In this document: in pieces, positions 34,262-44,700 of the stretch
Position numbering within the stretch: the first letter of the stretch is position 1
How the letters are laid out: every line of letters begins with the position of its first letter
Assembly: GCA_030248215.1 (NCBI GenBank)
Contig: JASANG010000463.1
Span: forward strand, 62,001-126,000
DNA length: 64,000 nucleotides
Reading direction: 5' to 3'
Source of the DNA: Enoplolaimus lenunculus
Lineage: Eukaryota; Nematoda; Enoplea; Enoplida; Thoracostomopsidae
Program-made: the position numbers and the translations under genes
The notes under the pieces: generated by a model
What the model was told of the DNA's origin: nothing
Database searches by the model: none
What the model saw: the letters and a program-made list of their open reading frames with translations, nothing else

Positions 34262-35345
34262 CTTATGACCAGAAGTGTAGCGCAGCTGCTCCTGTATAAC
34301 GGCTAGGAACTCAGGCGGTTTGGTAGGAAAAATCACACGCATAAGTTTGGCTAGGAAAACTGGAAAAGTGAAAAATTCATAAGCCTGGATATTCCCTGGT
34401 TTTGCAGGGAAATTTGTAGCGTAACGTTTGTTTGGAAAACAGGAAAAGTGTAGACTTTGCAGCGTATAGGTTTTCCCTGGTTAGGTAGTCAAAGTCTGAA
34501 AACAAATTCTGTTTTAGAAAACGGAAAAAGCGGAAAATTTAAACGCCTATGGTTTCCCATAGTTGATAGGAAAAACCTGAAGCATAGGTTTTCTTTGGAA
34601 AACGGGAAGAATGGAAAATTTAAAACGTATAGGATTCAGGCCCAACTGTAGCTCCCCCAATAATGGAAAAGATTTCAGGCCCAACTGTAGCTCCCCCAAT
34701 AATGGAAAAGATTCCCCTCGCCGCTATCTTTCACGTATATTATTAGACAAATTGTGGAAACCCCGGCGATTTGAAAGGATACTATTAAGCAGGATGGGAG
34801 ATTACGCCCCTCAATGCCTCCACGCTAAAGTGGATCGCATACTGAAACACCAAACTGTTCAAAACTATTTCAGTAATTTTAAACATAACGTGTGCTTGAT
34901 GCAAACTTTTCGCACTAGAAACCAGTTTTGAACCTGAAAAACAAACATTTTATGTTACAAGTAAAAAAGTTACCCCCACATTTGCGGAGTGACAAGGGAA
35001 AACTACAAAATTGCAGGAATTCAAACGCCTAGATATTCTAAATTTTCGTAGAAAATTTGAAGCATAAAATTTGATCAGAAAACGGAAAAGCGGAAAATTG
35101 AAATTCCTAAATTTTCATGGTTCGATAGGGAAAATCTGAAGCATAGCAACTCCTGTATGATGGCTAGAGATTCGGCTGGTGTGGTAGGAACAATCACGAA
35201 CATAATTTTGGCTGGCATAATTTAGGCATTTAAATTTTCTACCTTTCCCGTTTTTTAAACAAAACCTACGATTCAGATTTTTTTCTACCTAAAACCAGGG
35301 AAAACAGATACGATTTTTTCACTGCACACCAGCTATTCTGCGCTG
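34262..35345. repeat. Diverged 82-bp repeat block
   Basis: Degenerate units of about 82 bp start at 34354, 34434, 34516 and 34598 (GAAAACGGGAAAAGTGGAAA type, then CGCCTATGGTTTTCCCTGG) and recur at about 35077. The last part (35220-35330) is the same unit inverted. A 40-bp piece (GCCCAACTGTAGCTCCCCC) is tandemly doubled at 34636-34715. Confidence 0.6.
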
Positions 35346-35440
35346 GAATGTGAGTATAAAGAACACGTGGCTGGCTTTTCGCTCGTAGCGGTCATGCAAA
35401 CTTTTAACTGATGCGTGTTCATCTCAGGCACGGTCCTGAC

Positions 35441-35776
35441 CAGGGTGTAACCGGATATCCGTTTTCGTTTCCGTTTGCGTTAATATAAGAAATAGTAACT
35501 GAAATTGTGTCATTTTTACGTCCAAAGTTGGTTCTAAACCAGGTTTATGTTTGGCAATCTGTCATTACACATATGCTTCAATTGTTCGAAATACATTCAA
35601 AATAATAAAAATTTCGTTGCATCCGCGATTTTTCCTATAAGATTTTAGAAAACCCGGTGAACATTTGCACGTCTTTAATGCGTTGGCAGAAAAATTAAAC
35701 ATCTTTGAAATTTTTTTGCCGCACTATCGGTTTTCAGTTTCCGTTTCCGTTATTTTTACTATCCGTTTACACCCTG
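35441..35776. mobile_element. hAT-type foldback MITE, perfect 8-bp TSD
   Basis: 336 bp, with ends CAGGGTGTAACCGGATATCC and CTATCCGTTTACACCCTG, flanked by GTCCTGAC on both sides (35433-35440, 35777-35784). Same family as 2237-2532. Confidence 0.9.
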
Positions 35777-36239
35777 GTCCTGACCACATCATTCACTAGT
35801 CAGCAGAAATGTGTATGATAAGCGGTCACTTTATTAGTCGGTCAGTCAAAATTGGAAAGGTGGCTTCTAAAGCTAAACTCGATTTTAGGCACTTTTGGCG
35901 TAGTAATTTCCTAAACTGTCTGTATGTATGCTTCCCCATCTTAAAATGTTCTGTATTTATACCTGCAGACAGTGATACCGGCACCCCATAATTTTTCACT
36001 GTCCAGCAACGCCCCTGTGCCAGACTTCTTGCACATTTAAAGTTTGAGAATAGGTTGAGACGTTTTGTACCCAACACCTCTCAGCCAGGCACATAGAACA
36101 GTTCATTGGCAGTGATGGCCAATGTTGCTTTAAAGGCCGTCCCATTTTCCTGGGACAGAAATGTACCAGGAATACCCGTCCCATTTTCCCGGGTCAGCAA
36201 TATACCAGGAGTACATTCCAAAATTATAATTGGGACAGC

Positions 36240-36762
36240 GGGACAGTTGGGACAGATGAGACAGTGGGACAGATGGGACAGTTGGGACAGATGGGACAGT
36301 TGGGACACTTGCGACCGATGGGACAGTTGGGACAGATTGGACAGATGGGACAGTTGGAACAGTTGGGCAGATGGGACAGATGGGACAGCGGGACAGATGG
36401 GACTGTTGGGACAGATGGGACAGTTGGGACAGATTGGACACTTGGGACAGATGGCACAGTTGGGACAGATGGGACAGATGGGACAATTGGGACAGATTGG
36501 AGAGTTGGGACAGATGGGACAGTTGGGACAGTTGGGACAGATGGGACAGTTGGGACAGATGGGACAGTTGGGACAGATGGGACAGATGGGACAGTTGGGA
36601 CAGCGGGACAGTTGGGACAGATGGGACAAATGGGACAGATGGGACAGTTGGGACAGATGGGACAGTTGGGACAAATGGGACAGTTGGGACAGATGGGACA
36701 GTTGGGACAGATAGGACAGCTGGGACAGAGGGGACAGTTGGAACACTTGGGACAGATGGGAC
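36240..36762. repeat. 9/18-bp minisatellite TGGGACAG(A/T)
   Basis: About 58 units, mostly alternating TGGGACAGT and TGGGACAGA. Almost no frame on either strand has a stop, so long Trp-Asp-Arg or Cys-Pro frames appear; these are not genes. Confidence 0.97.
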
Positions 36763-36903
36763 AGATATATATGTGTATATATGTATATAAATATATATGT
36801 ATATATATTATATATACATATATATACATATATACATATATATACATATATAATACATATATGTATATATGTATATATTATATATACCTACATAAAATAT
36901 ATC
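36763..36903. repeat. TA/TATATG microsatellite
   Basis: A run of ATATATGTATATAT-type sequence directly after the 9-bp array. Confidence 0.9.
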
Positions 36904-37678
36904 TGCCTGTGCATATGCAAACAGGAGCGCATAAGTGTGCACTCCGGGTATATTTGTGTCCCGGGCAATTGGGACGGCCTTTATAGTAACATGGGCCGTA
37001 GTGACAATGGATCAACTATTCCAAACGCCAACACAATTCCTGTTCAGAAGCAATGCCATGCGTGTGACATAATACAACTAATTACTGTAGGTACAGTAAA
37101 CCAAACATTGGTAAATATAAACAACAACTTGTGCTCATGCTTGAGAAAACTATTGCTTTTATATCAACTTTAAATAAAGCTTGGCGGGAAATAATACAAA
37201 ATATTGAGCAGCCTACACCAGTCTACGGGGCTACGTTTTGATCAATGCAGAAACAAGGTAATGAACTTAAAGTTATTCTGCACAACCTATATTCAAATGA
37301 GGCCATCAAATACCTACATCTGAACATTTGAAAGGCAAAAGTATAGCCTGTAAAAATTAGAAGAATATCTACGTAGCTAGTTGTTTTTGCATATTCGCAT
37401 TTAATAATTATGGAGTTTCAACGTTTTGTGGGCGCCAGTTTACTTTGCGTTTATGATTGAGTATCAATAGTTGTTACGGGAGACCATCAGCATCTGTGTT
37501 TCTCCAGATCCAAACCCTTACCCCAGTTGACAATGCCTCCCTTGTTTTTAGCGCGCCTACAAACAAAAATTATTTCCAATTTTTATATGTTCAGGTATTG
37601 TTGGTATGCATAGTGTGTATAAGATAAAACAAATACTCATATACGTGCACATATAGGGTTAGAGAAAATTATAACATC

Positions 37679-37745
37679 GGCCGCGTGGTATAATGGGTAG
37701 CGCGCTTGACTCGCGAGTGAGAGGTGCGAGGTTCAATTCCTGGAA
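37679..37745 (+). ncRNA. tRNA-like sequence (pseudogene or SINE head)
   Basis: It has an A box TGGTATAATGGGTAGCGC and a perfect B box GGTTCAATTCC at tRNA spacing. The anticodon loop could be CTCGCGA, but the acceptor arms (GGCCGCG and AATGACC) do not pair. It is therefore probably a SINE head or dead tRNA. Confidence 0.45.
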
Positions 37746-38081
37746 TGACCATGTTTCGGAGAAATTAAGGAAAAACCATGTATATTCGCTGTACTTCGAG
37801 GAAAAGGGTGTCCCGACCGTGCAGTTCTAACAGGTATAATTTACTCCAGTTTTAACGTCGCTCATGAATTGTTTCTCGAAGTGTGGCTAAAAACGGGAAT
37901 CGATCTTACCGCTCAGAAGAGATTGTATATTTGCAGTTTTCATCAGCGTATGATAAATAATGAGCGAATCATTCTTGATCAATTAATTTTAATACGAAAA
38001 TTATTTTTTGGGTTTTTAATGCGGCGGGGCACCGTTTTCCGCGTTCCTGAGCGCTCAATTGTGTGGTAGGCACTGGACAAT

Positions 38082-38421
38082 CAGGGTAGCAACAAAGGAT
38101 TGGATTCGGATTCGGCAACAATTTGCTTTTCGGTTCCGGATTCCGTTATGAAAAAACATTGCAACGTTATTCGTTTTTGAGTAAAAATTTTAAATAACTT
38201 GTTATGTAAATCAATATTTTAGTTTCAGAACATAAATCTCAGATCTGAGGTCGCGCACGAAACATATTAACGGTTTAAGGTTATGCAGCGCATTGCGTTG
38301 ATATTCTGAAGCGAATTATAGAATTATAAATATGTTTGAAATTTGCAATATCCAAGAATCGAATTCGGCAATTTAGCAATGGATTCGGATTCGGTCAAAT
38401 AGTGGATTCGGTGCCACCCTG
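38082..38421. mobile_element. hAT-type foldback MITE without clear TSD
   Basis: The ends CAGGGTAGCAACAAAGG and GGATTCGGTGCCACCCTG, with GGATTCGGATTCGG repeats in both arms. Flanks do not match, so the insertion is old. It lies 315 bases upstream of the TBC1D13 start. Confidence 0.65.
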
Positions 38422-38735
38422 GGGCAAGCCCTAACCACAAACCCAATTAAGCATTTCGGATGCTAGGTAGTTATAGTTTACTTCGGCTTTTTCATTAGGG
38501 GGCCATTATGTATTATAAAAAATCATATTTTCTGACAACATTCCCACGGCCAAAGAAGGACCTGCTACGCATATAATTACAAGGCATGGCAAGGCCATAA
38601 AACCGCATAAACATTAATTCTTTAGTACATGGAAATTAACTCTTTTTCCACAATTTGTTATCACAGTTACCTTTGATAGTGTGGGAATTGATTTTAGAAT
38701 TTTTATTTAATAATTTTATTTAATTTTTGCTGGTG

Positions 38736-41700
38736 ATGCCTACGTTACCACATCAAACGCGGTTAGTTAAATTTTTTTGCCGTAGTCAGTAATTAAATTG
38801 CTCAAGCCATTGAATTCCGTTCAGTGTATGGAAGTGTAAATTGTAAAAAATAGTTGTTTCTTCTGTCTAAGCTGACGTAAACTTATAGATGCATGGAAGT
38901 ATCGCGTCTAATTAAAACCGTAAACCAGGGTGTGCATGAATAAAGAGTGGAAGACGAACGTTACCTAACGTTTATAGTTAGCCAAGAAACAACCATTATT
39001 TACATGACGATTGTTTATTGTTCCGCGTACTTTGCATCGTTATTAATAAGTTGTTTATAATTTTGCGGTTTTCAGCAGCTTTTTACTGTTTTTAGAATTA
39101 ACGAATTAATCGAGATTCTGAATCGGAACGAAATTTCGCTCAAAGATTTGAGGGAATACTGCTTTAAAGGTTAATTTACACTGTGTTCGCAACTATATAT
39201 TGTGCTTCAGCTACGGCAGAAATCTAATTTCGAGTTATTTTATTAAATATTAGTATGTATAATAAGTAAGCATTTACTATTATTCAAATTTTGCAAAAAA
39301 TTTGTTACAATTAATGCAGATACATATGAAATAAAGTAATGACAGCATGATAAGTTAACGTTAATGGGTATCGCTGATAGCGGTCATACGCAAGCAATAA
39401 GCACTGCACGTCCTGTATAGACCAATATCTTCACAGCATTTGTTTTAATTCTCCGTGATGTTTCTAGATTTCAACTCGCGGGCTGTCTTTTATAAATATA
39501 CACGTACTTACTATGTTATATTTGCATGCTGGGAAATCAATGCAGTAAAATTGTAATCATAACTAAGTATTAGTTTTATGCCTATTGTCTAGTTTTTAGG
39601 GATCCCTGATGAACAATCTCACAGGGCCATTTGTTGGAGGGTACGTGTCTCGCTGTTATGAAAGAAAATATAATATTTTTGAGGCATATTTATGTGTTAA
39701 GTTTTATGTAGAACGAAGAGTTGACGAACTTGTATGAGGCTATTGTGTTTGGTCCATTCATTTTCAAATCAGGCTGGAAGACAGTCGTTAAATTTATGTG
39801 CAAAACTAATGTATGTTAGATACATGTTGTTGCGTCGTATGTTGTTGGGAAGCGTATATGTTAATGCAGTTCTATTTCGGTATCAGTTTGCGGCAAAATT
39901 GTACCACAGTAAAAATTTACCTGGTAGTGCATTTGATTAATCCGTTGCTTGACGAACGTATATAGACAGCCACGTACATATTTTTTCAGATCTTGCTGAA
40001 TTTTTTGCCGCTTGATCGAAGTTTGTGGGACGCATTCTTGATAAAGGAACGGTAATTTTTTTAACTCTAATGAAATGTCTGCCATTACCTATATGCATTT
40101 GTTATTAGCCGTTAGATGTTTCGATACTGGGTTGGGTAGATATTTTGATACTGGGTTGGCCTAGTTGTCTTGACTGTTACATAAGATGGAAACCAGTTAA
40201 TGTAAACTGGCACTATTTCAACACAGTTTGATTTGGTTAGTTTTAAATGGCATCAATTTTGTATTTCATATCGATACAGTAATTTATTAGCAGCTTTGGA
40301 ATTTGATTTGTTCATCTAATATCAAAACATTTTAATGCCTTATTCGCGCGAGCAAGTAGTTCTTGTAGCGAGGGCTTGCAACTGCAATTTGCACGCGCAA
40401 GTTCTGCAGATAGAGTTTGCAGACGCAACTTGCGAAAGCTTTCGAACAAAAGCCCTTACTAGTTGCGGCGACAAGCTTTTAAATGGAAAATTTCTACTTA
40501 CAAGTTGCAACTGCAAATTCTCGCTGTAAAACTACATGTCCCTAATTGTTCTCAAGACTGTCGGCGATTCGAGGTGGGCTCGCGCTCCACTGGAGAGGCA
40601 AAATGTCTGGAACCCTTAAAATTAATGTATTTGCTTTTTGCACTTGTTTGATACGCAACTAGTTTACATATATATAGGTTCGAAAACTATCCATGCTGAT
40701 ACTGTGTATAAGCGAACAATTTATTACAGACGTTAAACAGGTAATAAATCATAAATTATACTTTACAAGTCTTGCGTCAACGGGTGGAAGGTCCTTTTTT
40801 ATAAAATGTTTACCGTACTATCTATCGTTTTTCGCCAGTTACATTGAATCTACCAGAATCTTTAATTTGTTTCCAGAAAAGTTTATGCGGATCTGGTGGA
40901 CGATTTAATTATTGATCCGTCTCAAGTGAACAACCACACCTTTAACAATAATAACGGCGATAGCTCGATGAGTGGTTCAAGTGCGGCCGAACACACAAAG
41001 CAAGATGATCATGTAAGTAAAACTGTTTAATATGTTTTATATGGTCACTGCGATAATGTTTTCCTTAGGTAGTCTGTCGTTTAGCCGTATTCTCTTGTAG
41101 TTAACTGTTGACAAGGTAAGTCGGTTTTGAAACTGTTAATTGTACTTAGCGACTTTGCTAACATTGAATTTGGAAGTATGTTGTGTCCGCACAAATAGGT
41201 GCATCTTTGTGTCAGGGTCAACCGGATGTTAATTTACCGGATACCACATTTGGAGCCTGATGGTGTATTTTTATCGGATGTGTACTGTAAACTGTTCCAA
41301 GTTTCCAAGTGTTTGATTCTCGCAAAAGTAAATGCTTATTGAATTAAAATTACCTGTCGGGCTGGATTTTGAGCTACTTGACTTCTGAGAAATGCCTTTG
41401 GAGCAAAGTGTTAGTATTTCCACTATTAAAAACCATCTTGTGATATTTATGGCCGTAACCTTTACTATCCGGCATCTGGTAAGCAGCGAGGTAGATAGAC
41501 AGATAAGAAAACAGGTGGAAATACATCCATGCGAGTAAGTGAATGTGTAACATAATCGAGCGGAATGTTTCCAGCTGAATAAGATTTTTGTTTTTAGCCA
41601 TTAAGTCTAAATCCGGACAGTAACTGGTCAACGTACTTTCGTGATAATGAAACTCTTGCGCAGATTGATAAAGATGTGAGGTAAAATATAGGGATGTTAC

Positions 41701-44700
41701 GGATGTGGATGTTTAAAAATTTGCGGATGCGGATTTTTGCTTTCACGTCCGCGGGTTGCTGTATTTTTGAAACACTCTATGAATTCTCATGCTTTCGAAA
41801 CTATTGGCCAACTCCTGCTTTTCGTCCCTACTTGATGCATAATTTAAGTTTTTTGATAACATTGATTGTAAAAACTTTGTCTCGCGTGTCGTTCGCTTGG
41901 CTTGCAAAGCTTTGTGTAAATTTCTAAAATTGTGCAGGAAAAGGTGAACTAGTAATAACTGCTGATGGAGTTCTATTTGTGCTAAACTCATCGCGCATTA
42001 TTTCTCTTTTCCACATAGATTACATAATCAGCAACCAAATATAAATTATAGTATGTGAGCCACACATGCAGTTGGCCTCTCCTTTCAAATTTTGTGGGGC
42101 TTCCCCAGGTTAAATTCGAAGGCATTTGAAGAGTGGGCGCCTGTGTGGGCGATTTCTTCAGGTTCAAGGTTTGGGGAATTTTTATACGGTTTCTAGCCTA
42201 TACTTACTTTTACAACACAATATTTACTTCTGGCATGATTTAACTGCATGTAATAAACGCTCCCAGATGTGGTGTTCTTACGTTATTTGAGGTTTTCAGC
42301 TTGTTATAAAAATCTAAAGTGCATTTATTACATAAAGGATATATGATGCACTGCTTCTAATAAAGTGGGGGACATCAATCTACGGGAAGGCTTCAAGTGG
42401 GGGCACTTGTTTGTGTGGGGTCCTACTCCTACCAGGGAGTGTTCTGTACAGTGCCGGACACCAGTGTAACAATTTTTAAATGATTGTTCAATTTAAGCTC
42501 TTATAGTTGTGCGGTGATGGGAAACGACATTCACTTGTGAGACTTTGGTTCAAGGTTGATACATGTCAGATGAAATTGAATATATTCATGCGAGACAGGG
42601 CTAAGTTTCTACATGCACACCATCCATAGTAAAACAGATGCGACATAAGGTTTGGGTATACGCAATATTTAAATGAGTTTTACAAGTCCTGTGAAACTTC
42701 TATGTTCCTCCTAAGAAACTTTTAGCCCGTGATAGCAAGGTGGGCTGGCTACGGACCTGCTTCGAAATCTTACACCTGCAAGCTTTGTGAAATATGCTTC
42801 GGCCACAACTTGCATGTGGAAGTTGCATGAGCAAATTCTAGCCGTAAAAACCGCTCTCACAACTCTCGCAGTTAAAACTTTGCCGGTTTGAATAGGGCTT
42901 TAACCATTTAATACCTTATTGGGTGGTGGACATCAATCTACGGGAAGGCTTCAAGTGGGGGCACTTGTTTGTGTGGGGTCCTACTCCTACCAGGGAGTGT
43001 TCTCTACAGTGCCGGACACCAGTGTAACAATTTTTAAATGATTGTTCAATTTAAGCTCTTATAGTTGTGCGGTGATGGGAAACGACATTCACTTGAGAGA
43101 CTTTGGTTCAAGGTTGATACATCTCAGATGAAATTGAATATATTCATGTGAGACAGGGCTAAGTTTCTACATGCACACCATCCATAGTAAAACAGATGCG
43201 ACATAAGGTTTGGGTATACGCAATATTTAAATGAGTTTTACAAGTCCTGTGAAACTTCTATGTTCCTCCTAAGAAACTTTTAGCCCGTGATAGCAAGGTG
43301 GGCTGGCTACGGACCTGCTTCTAAATCTTACACCTGCAAGCTTTGTGAAATATGCTTCGGCCACAACTTGCATGTGGAAGTTGCATGAGCAAATTCTAGC
43401 CGTAAAAACCGCTCTCACAACTCTCGCAGTTAAAACTTTGCCGGTTTGAATAGGGCTTTAACCATTTAATACCTTATTGGGTGGTGGACATCAATCTACG
43501 GGAAGGCTTCAAGTGGGGGCACTTGTTTGTGTGGGGTCCTACTCCTATCAGGGAGTGTTCTCTACAGTGCCGGACACCAGTGTAACAATTTTTAAATGAT
43601 TGTTCAATTTAAGCTCTTATAGTTGTGCGGTGATGGGAAACGACATTCACTTGAGAGACTTTGGTTCAAGGTTGATACATCTCAGATGAAATTGAATATA
43701 TTCATGTGAGACAGGGCTAAGTTTCTACATGCACACCATCCATAGTAAAACAGATGCGACATAAGGTTTGGGTATACGCAATATTTAAATGAGTTTTACA
43801 AGTCCTGTGAAACTTCTATGTTCCTCCTAAGAAACTTTTAGCCCGTGATAGCAAGGTGGGCTGGCTACGGACCTGCTTCGAAATCTTACACCTGCAAGCT
43901 TTGTGAAATATGCTTCGGCCACAACTTGCATGTGGAAGTTGCATGAGCAAATTCTAGCCGTAAAAACCGCTCTCACAACTCTCGCAGTTAAAACTTTGCC
44001 GGTTTGAATAGGGCTTTAACCATTTAATACCTTATTGGGTGGTCTACACTGTTCGGAATTTAGTTAAAGTGTACCAAGAGTAGATGATGATTTGAGCAAA
44101 TGTATCCAATATTCCTGTTTTATTTGCTACAAAATGTCTCTGCGCGTGTTGCATTTTGGACAAACGAATTCCCTATTTAAAGCAACTTTTGTGTATAAGC
44201 GTTTTTCGTTATTTATTTCATTTGTAGGCGTTTGTGTCCGGAAATCTCGTTCTTCCAACAACCAACTCCATATCCATGTCGTGCTATTGTAGACCGTCGG
44301 GTGCAGCCATTGAGCCAACGTGTTGCTCGCAACATACTCGAGTCAGAAACGGTGACTAGAACTAAAGGTGGTGCTACCAAAGTAAGTAACGCGTTTATGT
44401 TAAAACTTCGGGTTTCAGAATGGAGAGCGTTACTATTTTTTTGCTTTGGACTATCATTGAGTAACAGAAAACAGACGTAATTAATAATTTGCTTTTTAGT
44501 TTGGCAACCCGTAATGTTAAATTATGCAGTACCAAGAAGTCAACAAAATGTTTCATCGTTTAGAAGTGCTCTTTCTTTGTTCAGGATGCGTACGTGGCAT
44601 TTTGCTTTTTTTATTTCAGTATAGTACAAAACATTCGATTGAAGAATATAAATCGTTACCCGAGGGTCAAGAAGCTCATTGGGAAGTGGTCGAGCGTATA

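Larger units (their letters stand above)
36133..36981. mobile_element. TA-flanked TIR element that contains a TGGGACAG minisatellite
   Basis: The ends AAGGCCGTCCCATTTTCC and GGCAATTGGGACGGCCTT are inverted, with arms of about 45 bp, and TA on each side (36131-36132, 36982-36983). The interior is a 9-bp repeat array and a TA-rich tract. Confidence 0.75.

Noticed and set aside
34611-34931. 106-residue frame with a doubled RPNCSSPNNGKD
   Set aside because: The doubling is a 40-bp DNA duplication inside a degenerate repeat block; no domain recognised.
36081-36986. Six long frames on both strands (Trp-Asp-Arg and Cys-Pro repeats)
   Set aside because: Artefacts of the 9-bp TGGGACAG array and the adjoining TA tract.
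37679-37745. Functional tRNA gene
   Set aside because: A and B boxes are present, but the acceptor stem halves do not pair, so I list it only as tRNA-like.
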